Of a stretch of DNA of 64,000 bases, positions 38,944 to 50,292 are shown in pieces; within the stretch, counting starts at the first letter, position 1, and every line of letters begins with the position of its first letter. Origin of the DNA: Lumnitzera littorea (taxonomy: Eukaryota; Streptophyta; Magnoliopsida; Myrtales; Combretaceae). Location: NCBI GenBank assembly GCA_024138015.1, contig JAMXBB010000010.1, positions 7,266,197 to 7,330,196 of the forward strand, given 5' to 3'. Made by a program: the position numbers and the translations under genes. The notes under the pieces are model-generated. The model saw only the letters and a list, made by a program, of their open reading frames with translations. It was not told where the DNA came from and ran no database searches.

Positions 38944-39953
38944 TGTTGAACCAAAGGTTCATTAATTTTTTTTAATGAGAACAAAACAAAAACGAATAAT
39001 TAAACTAAATTTTATTTGACCATATTAAGTTAATTGAATAAGATTGATGAATTTACTTAATAATTAAACACATTAATTGACTCTAAAAGATATTTTATCT
39101 TTTGAGTGATGATTAAACAATCTTGAAGTTAGATTATAAAGTGTATTTGTTCATTGTGTGTTAAAAGCATTTTTAAGTGATATTTGACCTACTAGTATAA
39201 TGACTCAATATAGAACCAAACTGACGATGTAAAGCCTTAGATAACAAAAAGAAGAGCTCTCTGATCATAAAGAACTGGCATGCCAATTCACTTATTGGTG
39301 CTCATGCTGGTAATGCATTTGATTACTGGTATGCCGATAAAGGTAAGGCACTGGCATGCCGGTAAGCCTGTTTTAGGTAGCTATCGGAGCATTTAATGCA
39401 TAATAAAGGGAAGAATTTAATGAGTTGATATAAATGTTCAACAATCCGATCAAAGAAAATTAAGAACTAACATTCTACTACAATCAAAAGATATTCTTTT
39501 ATATTCTTTAGCTTCAATATTTATCTTTTGTCTTTTGTACTCTTTAATTGTAATCAAACAGAAAGAAACTTAGTATATATTGCTTGGAAGTTCTTACATT
39601 TGCAATCTTAAGAGGGAAAAAAGCACCATACTTAAGTTTATTGTGTGAAATAGTGATCGTGTAAGCTTGTGTAACTTTTGGAGTATTATATTGAGAAATT
39701 AATAAAGTGGGGTGAAGTTTTTGATTGAAGGTATTATCAGTCCATAGAGACTAGAGAGCGATCTAAACTCCACGTTATATCCAAACTTAAATTTCTCTAT
39801 CCTTATCTCTTTTAATTTCTGTACTTATTATTGTTTTATCATTGTCTTGATCATTCTTATTATTGTATTCAATTGACAATTTTGAAAAGAATTGTAATTT
39901 TTCTTAGAACTCAATTCATCCTCCTCCTCTTAAATTTAACCTAATATTCTTCC
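38944..39953 (+). repeat. Copia 3' LTR
   Basis: Starts TGTTGAACCAAAGG, ends ATTCTTCC, followed by GATAA. It aligns with the 5' LTR throughout but carries about 20-25 extra bases near 39336-39360, where a second GCATGCC-type word has been duplicated (or lost from the 5' LTR). Confidence 0.85.
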
Positions 39954-40068
39954 GATAATACTTCTATTAGTATGCCTTTGCTTGTATAAGTTCTACCCAT
40001 AGAGATAATGGATAAGTCTTTATAAATAAATATATTGTTTGGAAAAAAAAAAAAAAAAACAGAAGAAG
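39954..40068 (+). pseudogene. 3' end of LINE ORF2, 3' untranslated region and poly(A) tail
   Basis: Reading resumes after the copia insertion in the LINE frame (...NLIYLDS / NTSISMPLLV, then a stop), followed by about 70 bp of 3' untranslated DNA, a run of 17 A (40043-40059), a nine-base cagaagaag and the right TSD. This piece links the LINE halves across 13.2 kb of inserted DNA. Confidence 0.8.
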
Positions 40069-40085
40069 AAGTAATGAAACATTTT
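40069..40085 (+). repeat. Target-site duplication, right copy, of the LINE
   Basis: AAGTAATGAAACATTTT, identical to 20612-20628. Confidence 0.85.
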
Positions 40086-40636
40086 CATTACCGAACTGTG
40101 ACTTCATTTGTTTGACAGACATACATGACACTAATGGTTAACATGATGCATTCTTGACAAATGTAAAATTGACAAAACTTATTCTTGTAAGTTTCAAAAG
40201 TAAGAAAAAGTCTAGACCAGATATAAATATAAGAAAATTGTTATTGATAAATTCAAAAAGCAACAAAATATCATAGTTTAAAACTTTGTTAAGGGTGACT
40301 AACAATATGTTTGCAACATACGCAAATGTTGCATCATATGCAAATGTCATATGATCATCTTGAATCACACCTGTGAAATTACAACACATCTACCACGATT
40401 TCCTCTTTTTTTTTTTTTTTTTTACGTATCCTTTGTGGTTTTTCATTTCTTGTATTAAATGCAAAATTGCTAACCCTACTCTAGGAAATAGGTAAAAGGC
40501 CCTAGTCTCCGAAACAAAACCAAAAGTTGCATTGATTTCTTTTTTTGGTCACCTCATCCATAGTATTGCCTCCCGAATCCAAGAAAAGTGAAAATAAACA
40601 AAGAAATTAATCGGCACAATTATTACATGCATCGTG

Positions 40637-40652
40637 TGTGTGTGTGTGTGTG
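40637..40652. repeat. (TG)8 microsatellite
   Basis: Eight uninterrupted TG units. Confidence 0.9.
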
Positions 40653-42369
40653 ATTTAACTTGCTTTGCGCCATGGTTATCAAAATGAATAATATTATACC
40701 CGCCTTCACTTCCGCTACACGCAATTAATTAAAAATATCCGTCTTATTTATTTATTTTCTCTTGAAATACTAAACCGGACACCGGTTGCGTTGCCGGGTT
40801 TATCGCCGAGGAATTCAGCGACAACAATCATTACGGGTTTGACTCTATCCCACGTAATCCTCCAGCTCAGTATTGTTTCATGTCATGTGTCACGAGGTGG
40901 TTCCTACCAGTTTAATCACGGGATATACAATTTGAAATATGGCTTTAGTTAATTACCTTTTTTTATGCTAAGGTAATTACTTATTACTCTTGTCCAAAAC
41001 GAATGGTACGTAATTACAAAGCATCTTACGTCACAACTTGATCTAACAATTTGGCATGCAATTCATCAAACCTAACATAATAAAATACGGTTATCAGTGG
41101 TTTTCGTGTTAAAGATTTGGCACAACTAATGAATAAATAAGACATATTTAGATTCATTTATAAAAAAGTGATTTAGTTTCGATTTAGCACACAAAACCTT
41201 TTAATAAATAGGTTTAGTAGACGTGTTCAAGCCTAATCCACAAACTACTACCTACTTATTGAAGATAATTACGTTGGAAGTTATAGGATTTGTCTCAAAG
41301 TTAATTAAATCCTCCATATTTTATGAGTCATACACTACTCTTGGGATGAAGGAAGAAACTGGGAGGGAAAGGAAAATGGAGGAAAAGTGTAATTTTGAAG
41401 GCACATTCCATTATTTAGGAAATAAGGTAAAGGAAAAGAAAAGGATTTTGGAAGGAAATATTTGTAGGGACACCACGAAATTATGTTCTCTTCTAAATTG
41501 AAGAGAAATGAGAGGGAAAGTTATTCTATTTCACATTCCACTTATTTTGTAAATTATCTTTATTCTTTTCACTTATTATTTTTTATGGGCACATTAATAA
41601 TTTTATATTATAGTTTGTCTTTTAATAATAAATAATATTTATTTCACTTTTCTTCTGTTGTTATCTAAACACCACAGGAAAAGATAAATACTCTTATATT
41701 TCTTTCCTTTCGTATTTATTCTTTCCATCATTCAAGACAAACTGTTAAGTCTCCTAAGTTTCTATCAATTCAATTAAGTAATTTGTAAGAGAATCACCCA
41801 GCTCTTTATGTTTGTGTTTTTCATCAATTAAAATCCAACCTTAAACATTTTTATCTAACGTACAAAGGATTACATGGTATAACAACATAAACATAAAGGA
41901 CGAGAATGAATCACTTAAAATATAAGTGAATTAATCAAATTTTAGAATAAATATAAATTACTAAAAATATCCACTTAAAACTTAGAGAATTTAATTCAAT
42001 TTTATTGCAACCCAACCCTGTATACGGGCTTGTCTATTGCCGCTACTCTTTAATGGTCCAGCAAGGTGTCATTCTCTTTTCAATCGATTGTCGTATTCGT
42101 TCTTTTTGATTCCAGATTCGATACAGCTAGTACTTTAAACCCTGGATTTCCTGCTAAACCCTAATTCTAATGTTTTAAAACAAAAATGTAATCTAACATA
42201 TATGGATGGAAGCAATTTTAAGCTTCACCTTTATATGTGGATACATTTATAACACATACCTAGCTCTTCATTCTTATGAACTCGGTATAACGTAGTTTAA
42301 CATATGAACCGTTCGCATTTCGTGCAAAGGAATACCCATTTTGGAGTTGTATATATGGATTATTTTACC

Positions 42370-42425
42370 TAATATTGCTTCTTAACTCAAGAGATCACAG
42401 GTTAGAGCACTGCAGACTAAACTAA
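42370..42425 (+). other. tRNA-like / SINE-like fragment
   Basis: tcaagagatcacaggttagagcac ends in GGTTAGAGCAC (42400-42410), close to a pol III B box, preceded by sequence resembling a tRNA anticodon-to-T-arm stretch. It resembles heads of tRNA-derived plant SINEs. No clear A box, tail or TSD was found. Confidence 0.25.
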
Positions 42426-42999
42426 TAAAATCAACCGACTCAATATTTCTCTTTGAGTTGGTTATCATATTTGTTATCGTTCGATATAATTTCATTTGTT
42501 TCTTCAACCAAGTGCATTTGATACATCGAAGATATCATGATACTCTATCCTGTGAAAGGATTGAGTAGATTTCATAAACTTAAAACTCTAACCTATACTA
42601 TAACATCTACTAACTATGAATTCGTAAAAACGAAATGATATTAATAAATAATTTTTTATTAATATAAATAGAAGACACAAAATATTTAAGTTATAAATTA
42701 CAGGTAGAACAAACATAGTATCATAAAAAGTATAAGTATTCTACTGTCTTTGAAATGAGTTTTCATTCTTTAAATACCTAGTTGCAAATCACTCATTATA
42801 TCTCTAGACAATTTCACAATTCAATGAAACACTACACTTTGATGGCTATATATCAATCAGTCTAGGATCAAAGTAATTTTACAATTACCTAAGAAATATT
42901 CCAACTTGAATAAAGCAATAGACATCTAGTGGTTTGAATCGTACCCTCATGTTAGCATGAATACCCCTGAGAGGTAAACCATGTCTGACATCATTAAAT

Positions 43000-45240
43000 A
43001 TTCTACTCTCAATGTGTAAATATAGCACCTCGATTTTCCATTTTTAATAAAATCTGGTCAATACCCCCTCAATCCGTGTATGAGTGAAATAAGTCTTTCT
43101 TAATGACATCTTAGGGCCTGAATACACATAGAAGAGAGGAACAAAAGAACTCAATAGCAGCTGAACTAATGAAGTATAGGACACCACATTGCAGAGTGTG
43201 TCTTGGCATAAAGAGCCATTAGAATTGAGCTTAAACCAGCGGAACGGTGGAGGTTCCGATGATGCAAGAAGAAGTATAATCAACAGAGGTTGTACGTGTA
43301 TATGTTTTAGATGCTTAGGTACTGACAACTGCGGTAAATCCATCACACGAAGAGAAGGTTGATTAGCCTTTAAAAATGGTTTCATTTTCAACCTTCCAAA
43401 TAACCTAGAAAGCACAAAAATAGGGATGGATGAGGGGGGATTCAAGATGGATAAAGAATCGTGTGCTTAAGTTAGATTCAAGTACAACCGATCGAGGCCA
43501 GATTTGATATAAAGAAATTCAAGGAGAGGTTATGACAAAATCGACCCCGTAAAGAAGCAATCGATGGATAAACTAATCATGGAAAGCATGGAGGATTGCA
43601 TCATCTTAGGAAGTGCATCTAATAGGGTAGATGAATTTAATGTTGAAACCTCGATAGTTGAGAGCCAATCATATGTAAAGATGGTAATACTCGAAGTTCC
43701 CTAAAAAGTGTAAAATTCACGAATGCACAACCATTCTCCACATTTTAAAGAGTGTTTGTCTTTTAGCCAGACAAAACTAACCGCATGGAATCGAGAACAA
43801 AGTCAAAAGTTCACCGACGAATTGCCCCATGCAGATCAAAGTGGATGCTTGAGCACTTATTATTCATTAAGGAAGATCGTAACCTTATCTGTGAGCAAAC
43901 ACCAAAGATATTAGTGGTGAACATTATCGGAGAAAACAGTATGGAACTTAAAGAGTTGTTTATGGTTTATCTAAATCTCAGATAACAATTGGACTATAGC
44001 ATAACAAACAATCCCAAAAAGGATAAGATTGTCTGCAAAGAATAGCTGTAAGCTTTGTCTCTTTTCGAGAAAATGGAAAGAAATCTAATTTTTAGAAGAA
44101 ATTTTATCTTTCAATCAAGTAACTAAGAATTACTTATCTCATGATAAACAAGGGATAAAGGGTCACCTTGCCAGATGTTGCATATAGGTAGATATGTGCA
44201 AAAATCGGTTTTCAACTGTAAATCGGTTTGTCGAGCCATTGAATCGAGTAGGGTTTGTCTTGGTTCAAGATTGAGTCAACCTCAAAAATTAAAAAATATA
44301 TATATAAATAATATATAATATACTATATATATATATATACTATTTTTTAATAACCTATATATATATTATATATATAATACAAACAAGTATATAGTATATA
44401 TAATAGATAATGATTAATATACTATATATATATACACTATAATACACATATATACCATATATTTTGTCATATATAGTATAATATATATAATTTAACATCA
44501 TATATTTACGTTTATACAGTTTAAATGAATTATTTCTGGATAAAAAAAAATTGAATCGAAAATAAAATTTTTTATTCATGATAACAACATAAAGTTTTAA
44601 ATTTAGTTGGATAAAAAAAAAAGACAAATAATCTACAAATTACAAGGAAATTTAAAAAAAAAATATATTCAAGGGATTTTAAACTAATCTTTTAAATGGT
44701 CAATTTACTCCCTTATCGACTTATGAATGGATAGTTCAAGAAGGATCAGTTGAGTGAACATGTCTCCATATAGGAGCGAAGGATTTGGAGCACTCAACTA
44801 CTACTAACAGAGGGAAAGAAACAAAAAACATAGGAATGGATAATATGGATCCATGATGGAGGGTAATTCAAAACTTCTAGGGCAAAGCATACAAAATACT
44901 AACTTAATTTGTTGTATGTCTTTTCAAGATCAAGCTTCACCAATCGCCCTTTCTTTGGACCCAAACGATGATGAAAAGCTACGATTATTTCTTTAAGGAG
45001 TAGGACATTTTCTTTGTCTCGCATTTCAATGTGAATTTGGCCTGAAAAGGGTTCGATAATTTATTAAGGTATAGCCATAGTCGATGAACGAGGATTTTAA
45101 TCATGGCCTTGTTTGAAGTGTTACATAGCCTGATTCGATGGGAGTCAGAGACACACCGTGCTTCTTTTTCTTTTTTTATCATTTTCTTTTATAAGAATAA
45201 ATGTGAGGAAGGTGTAATTAAACCCCTCAAAAAAGTAGGT
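43000..45240 (-). pseudogene. Decayed minus-strand LINE (reverse transcriptase and RNase H), interrupted by a MITE
   Basis: Read on the minus strand from right to left. RIRLCNTSNKAMIKILVHRL at about 45130-45065 is the RT 'RPISLCN...KILVNRL' region. KLDLEKTYNKL at about 44937-44905 is RT motif A with its second Asp now Asn. Then come PPSWI and SFAPIWR. After the MITE come WQGDPLS (44174-44154) and FADN (44039-44025, usually FADD). QSSMLSMISLSIDCF follows near 43590-43550, and the RNase H start WFKLNSNGSL at about 43238-43209. Order and wording match plant L1-type ORF2. Many stops and shifts are present; the endonuclease is not recognised and no poly(A) tail or TSD was found. It is unrelated in position to the 20.6-kb LINE and opposite in strand. 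Confidence 0.7.
44189..44766 (+). mobile_element. hAT-like MITE inserted in the minus-strand LINE
   Basis: Flanked by a perfect 8-bp duplication CATATAGG (44181-44188 and 44767-44774), the TSD length of the hAT superfamily. The element starts TAGATATGTGCA and ends TGAACATGTCTC; the ends are imperfect inverted repeats (9 of 12 positions). The 578-bp interior is an AT-rich foldback of TA runs with no coding capacity. Removing it rejoins the LINE RT between SFAPIWR and WQGDPLS. A diverged relative lies at 54730-55250. Confidence 0.75.
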
Positions 45241-45521
45241 TGAAGAAGAAAACAAAAGAGATAAGAGCCATAATGCCCAATTGCAATGATAGTCTCTCTA
45301 AAAGTGTAATGATTCCCTGTTTGTTCTTGCTCGTAACTTTTAATGTGTGACTTTACTTCCTATGATATTTAAAAAAATATGTAAGGCCATTGCTAAAATA
45401 TGGAGAACTAGTTGATTCAAGGCCTCGTCAACCCATAGGTTCTCCATATTCAACCACCTAAACCTTTAAGACTCAGTAATTCAATTATGGATCAGGCCTA
45501 TCCATGAGAGAATCGAGTTAA

Positions 45522-46049
45522 TAGGGGAGGGCGTGATTCAATTCGATATGTTTTGCCCCCTCTTATTGAATCTTATCGAACCAAGCTTAATATAACGGTT
45601 CGGTTTTTATTTTTGTTTTTAAATTGAATCTAATTATACGGTTTAGTTCATAAATTTTTCAAACCTAATTAAAATCGGTTCAATTCGATTCGGTTTACAG
45701 TTCGAACTGTTTATGTCAAATTTTCATTAAATATTTTTATCTCCAATAAATATAAAATTTCAAATAGAGTTTACTTAACTTAATTTTAATAATTAATACA
45801 AAATTATGATAAAAAAATAACAAAATATGAAAAATTTGATGAAATTTATGAAGATTGATGGAAAAAAAATGTAAAAAAGTAGAAAATAATTGTATAATTT
45901 TTTTTATTTAACCAAACGGTTCAATTCGACTCCATTCTAAAATCGAACCGTGAACGGTTTATACACAACCAAACTAAATTGTAAACTAAATGATTCGCAA
46001 AAAAATCGATTTTTCGGTTCATGGTTCGCGGTTTTTTTGTCTAGCCTTA
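45522..46049 (+). mobile_element. MITE-like element, family 2, copy 1 (hAT-like ends)
   Basis: Begins TAGGGGAGGGCG and ends ...TTTTTTTGTCTAGCCTTA, ends that form a weak inverted repeat of hAT type. The flanks CGAGTTAA (45514-45521) and CGAGCCAG (46050-46057) are 8 bp long and differ only by three C/T or G/A transitions, consistent with an old 8-bp TSD. Inside, ggttcggtttt / gaaccgtgaacggtt words near both ends are inverted. No coding capacity. Related to 48690-49490. Confidence 0.55.
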
Positions 46050-46057
46050 CGAGCCAG

Positions 46058-47657
46058 TTTAACAATCCGATAGGTTAGTTCTGATCCTTATATAAGTCTA
46101 ACCCTAGGCGATTAGATTTTTGAGTATTTTATGAACTATTAAACTTGGTATTTGAGTTGATACTACTCTTATTCTCTTATTTGCTACAATTGTAATTTTG
46201 AGAGGGTAACTCCATTACATTTGTTTTACTATAATGGAATAAGACTGAAAAGGAAAGATAATTTTCCTAGTGTCATTTTGTTTTATGATTGGCGATATTT
46301 TTGGAACAAAGTTATATTCCACAAAGAATAGCAATTCCTCCGGTGAAAGAAAGTAACATAAATTTTTTATCTATTCTACATTACATGGAACAGACATTTC
46401 TTATAATGTAATTTTGTAGACCAAATAAGAAATAGTTTAGTCATTTCATTACAGGGAAATAAACACACTAGTCTGCTTATGTTGTGAATTTAAACAAAGT
46501 TAACTCTCTTTAAGAGATATCTTGTAAATGCAAGCAAAATACTTATTAGTCTTGAGGACCATATTTAAAGATTAATGAGAGGAGGTGAAGAGTCCTCTTG
46601 GGAGGCTATATAATAGCGTGGACTAGGCGGGCAGTGTCGAACTCTTCTTTATATTAGCTTTTGTTTTCCTCCACTCTCTTTTCTTACATTCAGTATTAAC
46701 TTATTATTTGATACACTGCTTTCGTTGATTGTTATTGGCTTGAGTTGCATCATATATGTGTTTCGACATGGGTTTAATAGATGCCAATGTTTATATTATA
46801 TGATCGAGTTAGGTCTTATTAATGAAATTAGATGGATTTTGATAGATTTACAAACTTTGCATGATTTGGTGGGGGATTTGGGAGGAAGAAAGCATAGAGT
46901 GCTAAGAAATTTCGAATGTTGACAGAGTGACAATATTGTCCACCCTTTAAGAGTTTATAAATTATAAATTATTTGCTAAAGTGCCAAAAATATTGTCCCT
47001 TAATTTGGTAAATTAAAAGGGGAACAAGAAATTAGGGTGGAAAAAAAAAGAGTAAATTATGCAAACTCTAGTTTTTTTCAAAAGTTGGCACTTAAATCCT
47101 TAAAAAAATGCATGAGGCTTATTCTTTTTTTTTTTCCCTAACTAGCTTCTGTACCATGTAAAATAAACTTATATAGATGCTTCTATGGTAATTTTTTCAT
47201 TGATTTAATTAAATTTATTTGTATATTTAAATTAATATAAGCTTTTTATTAATTTTCAATTTTAATTAATTAAATAGCATATTTCATACATGAAAACTTA
47301 GTTGGGTTAAAAAAAAAAAAGGGATCCTTGCTTGTTTGAGGTGGGTAAGTGCTCATTTTTAAAAGGATGGGGTTCGCACAACTTTTAGAATTGTTAAGAG
47401 TGGAAGTGACAAAATGTTCCCTTTTTATAAGTGACTAACGAGGGCAAGGGAGATAAGTGAAGTTGTTCAACGGAAAAAAAAAAAAAAAAGAAGAAAAAAA
47501 AAATGAGGGAAGATAAAATAGTTTTTTTTTTTTCCTCATCTAAATTATCTATCTCTTTTCACTTTAATATTTAGTTTGTGTCATTGATAGAGTTTAATTG
47601 AGTAATTCTCCCATTTCAACACATAGTTTTATATATCGTTTTTATTTTTGAGGTAGG
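46058..47657. other. Intergenic DNA, nothing firm
   Basis: AT-rich. At 46205-46470 inverted gtaactccattacat / ataatgtaattttgt words may mark a small foldback element; no TSD was found. A and T homopolymers are frequent (for example 47474-47489). The open frame at 46725-46922 has no recognisable domain. Confidence 0.35.
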
Positions 47658-47750
47658 ATGTTGGCAATCGCTTCCCCTTACTTTCCTAGGATTTCTGCTT
47701 GCCGTTTTCTACTTGTGCCATCAAATAAGAAAAAATCCCCAAGAATGCGG
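47658..47750 (+). CDS. Candidate first exon of an unrecognised gene (transit-peptide-like start)
   Basis: ATG 47658 follows an in-frame TGA and opens 31 codons ending at CGG directly before a GTAGGT donor (47751). The peptide (MLAIASPYFPRISACRFLLV, then a Lys/Ser/Arg-rich end) is rich in Ser, Arg and Ala with no acidic residue, like a plastid or mitochondrial targeting sequence. Base composition is clearly less AT-rich than the surroundings. No family is recognised. It could pair with the block at 48154 downstream. A chance open frame is possible. Confidence 0.3.
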
Positions 47751-48153
47751 GTAGGTTACCAAAAAATTACGACATCTAAAAATACCAGACAAACAAAAAA
47801 TCATCTATTAAAGAAAAAGGAGTGTACGTAAATTTTGTTACTAATTATCAATATGTTTTGCAATATAAAAAGATAAATGAGTGGATATATTTTGCAATTT
47901 TTCCTTTTCCCTATTTGATTTGGAAAATAGAAAAATAAAAAATCTCAAGCAAATATAGTGAATTACCCTACATCTCAAAGAAAGATGAACCTAAAGGATT
48001 TCCAATGGAAAATAAAACATTAACCTAAACCTGTTTTCGGATCTCTAATAATGCTAAGCTCCTCTCCTTATGATCTCTTTCGCTTTACCTGTCGGTGCTT
48101 TAGCTTCCCCAAAGCCAGGAGGCACTACTGTTTTGGACTAACTTTGATTACAG

Positions 48154-48250
48154 AAGCCAAGAGGCCGACAGAGAAAGGATTCCATTTTCGAGTCTGTTTC
48201 CGATTATTTCGTCCTTAAATTTCTTTTTCATGGGGATTTACCCGTCACAT
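48154..48250 (+). CDS. Candidate internal exon of the same unrecognised gene
   Basis: A canonical plant acceptor precedes it: a CTAAC branch-point word at about 48138-48142, then TTTGATTACAG. Joined in phase 0 to the block at 47658 it reads KPRGRQRKDSIFESVSDYFV and stays open to a TAG at about 48247. No good GT donor is visible before the stop, so the 3' limit is unsure. Sequence from 48030 to 48300 is less AT-rich than its neighbours. Function unknown. Confidence 0.28.
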
Positions 48251-48689
48251 AGCAAGAGAACAAACTTCATATTATCCTTTTTCGACTCAATCCAAAAATA
48301 AGATCGGACGTTATTCCACTTCGTCTCCATTTTTATGAAACTATTAATCTTTAATGGAAAAAGTAACACTTAGTTTTACTTCACTAAAATCGATTCCAAT
48401 TATTTTATTTTGCTACCTTTTTTTTTTTTTCAAAGTGTGCCATTTCTAGGCTTCTTTCTTTAAAATCCTAAAAAAAGAAAAGAATTAATAGACCTTAAAA
48501 ATGAAAAAAAAAAAAACCAATCTATTTTTCTTTTACTTAAGCTACATGATACAAAATTTAGTTTGCTTCCATCTTCATTCATTTCGTCCTACTTAGATAT
48601 AGTATATATGTTCGGTCATCCATTCTCAATTAACTTATGTATTGTGAGAATTTATCAATTTAATTGTATCATATGCATGTAGTATTGAC

Positions 48690-49490
48690 TAGTGATAGGT
48701 ACAATTTGCTCTCTTTATTGAACCAAACTTAATATAACAATTTTTTTTAAAAAAAAATTGAACCTAATTATATGATTTAGTTTGTAAATTTTTTAAATCT
48801 AATTAAAATTTGTTTGATTCGGTTTGATTCATGGTTCGAATCGTTTATATCAAATTTTCATTAAATATTTTTATCTCCAATAACATATTTTCCTAACTAT
48901 TGAACTTTCATATATTTCTAATTAATTTTTCATAAATTTATTATGTGTAATGATATATAGTAAAGATTGTATAAGATCTTAACAAACCTAACTTAATTGA
49001 ATGAGAATAAGAAACTCTATTTTAACAAATAATAAGAAGAAGAGAGAAATAAAGCTGCTTATTTAAAAGCGATTTAAAGAAAATAAGAGAAACACACTAA
49101 ATATTAGCAAAAATAAGAGATACATAAAAAACACTAAGGCTAAATCGTTGATTTGAAAATATATAAAAAAAATGATAACTTAGAAAAAGAAATTTTTTAA
49201 ATATCAAAATTTCAAATGAAACTCATTTAACTTAATTTTAATAATACAAAAAATTTGAAGAAATACATGAAGATTGATGAAAAAAAAAATAATAATTGCA
49301 TAAACTTTTTTTTATTTAACGGTTTAATTCAATTCACTTTCTTAGATCAAATTATGAACCGTTTGTATATAATAGAACTAAACCATAAACCAAACGATGA
49401 TTTTGTAGTTCCATTAAGTTCGATTCACAGATGAATTATGATTTTGATTCGTGATTTTGATTCGTGATTCATAGTTTTTTTCTCAACCTT
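48690..49490 (+). mobile_element. MITE-like element, family 2, copy 2 (longer interior)
   Basis: Shares long passages with copy 1 in the same order: gaaccaa.cttaatataac, aaattttcattaaatatttt, tatctccaataa, tttcaaat followed by taacttaattttaata, gaagattgatg, and the region ending gattcatagtttttttctc. Between tatctccaataa and tttcaaat it has about 300 bp that copy 1 lacks. Ends are less clear than in copy 1 and no TSD was resolved. No coding capacity. Confidence 0.55.
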
Positions 49491-50261
49491 CTTATGATCG
49501 GCTAGAATTGGTGTTGTAATAATAAGGATGAGGAGAAGAATCTAAGAGGCCTAAATAGTTTTTTTCTGTAAGCCAGCATATTAGGCTAATTGGTGATAAT
49601 TGTGAATAATTATAAAAGAGATTCTATGGTTACATTATCTATTTTAACAAGATCGATCTAATGCTTCATTATACCATTGATTTAATATCAATAAACTTAA
49701 TAGTTCAAAGATAATGGATATTAAATTAAAAATAGAATAAAGAATTAAATAGATGTTGTTAAAAATATGAATGAGAAAGGCGGTAAAAAATTCTAATTTA
49801 AACACTACTAAATGAGATTCGAAAAGGAAGCGGTGGTTTGATCTACTTTATAAAGATTATGCACATGGGTCAAAAGTAAAAAAAAAAAAAGAAGCGATTA
49901 GATATCATAAATATCAAGGTTTGTGAATATAATACTACAAAGAGTAATTAGTATTTAATAGCTAAAACATATGTATGATGGGCTTGAAAGAAATTGAGGA
50001 CTCAATGAATCACGAGAAAACCATTTGGTTACTTAAACTTGCTCAGAAAGATTAAAATTGTTAAATAATTATAACTCAACCTATTATAAGCGGACAAATT
50101 CAAAACTTTTTAAATCATAAACAAACAAATATAATTTGTTCCCTATCTAGTTATGGTTAGTGGGGTGGGCATAAAGCCAAACTTAACCTAAATAAAATTT
50201 TTCCGATTTGGTTTGGAAATGCTTGAACTAAAAATTTGTAATTGGTTCAAAGCCGATCCGC

Positions 50262-50292
<31 letters not shown>

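Larger units (their letters stand above)
26716..39953 (+). mobile_element. Sirevirus-like Ty1/copia retrotransposon with env-like ORF, inserted in the LINE
   Basis: Two similar LTRs (26716-27707 and 38944-39953) bracket, in order, a primer-binding site, gag with zinc knuckle and coiled coil, protease, integrase, reverse transcriptase, RNase H, a long spacer, an envelope-like ORF remnant, a nested gypsy-type LTR (about 35637-38556), purine tracts and the 3' LTR. The order integrase then RT identifies Ty1/copia. The gag type (coiled coil, second zinc finger before protease), the extra ORF after pol and the repeated AGGGGGAG-like purine tracts near the 3' LTR fit the Sirevirus lineage. Both LTRs lie in plus orientation inside the plus-strand LINE. 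Stops throughout gag-pol make it non-autonomous. Confidence 0.85.
20629..40059 (+). mobile_element. Full-length plant LINE (L1-type), split by a nested copia element
   Basis: Seen: a left TSD at 20612-20628, then 5' untranslated DNA (20629-21088) with a ctctctct/gagagag foldback (about 20633-20657) and a (GA)n tract, ORF1 remnant, ORF2 remnant to 26715, the copia insertion (26716-39953), the last part of the LINE (39954-40042), an A17 tail (40043-40059) and the right TSD (40069-40085). Without the insertions the element is about 6.2 kb, the usual size of a plant L1-type LINE. A nine-base cagaagaag lies between the A-run and the TSD. The coding capacity is destroyed by many stops and several frameshifts. 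Confidence 0.85.
40086..42960. other. Intergenic DNA, simple repeats and a SINE-like fragment
   Basis: No gene was recognised. It contains a long T-run (about 40408-40424), a TG microsatellite, an A/G-rich then T/C-rich stretch (41337-41740) that may fold back like a MITE, and a tRNA-like B box at 42400. Short open frames (40138-40389 minus, 41223-41501 plus) have no family signal. Confidence 0.4.

Noticed and set aside
44355..44627. 90-codon minus-strand ORF rich in Tyr and Ile
   Set aside because: Translation of TA repeats inside the MITE.
48000..48360. Possible organelle-derived insertion because of higher GC
   Set aside because: I could not match it to any plastid or mitochondrial gene I know; an exon-bearing nuclear segment explains it as well.
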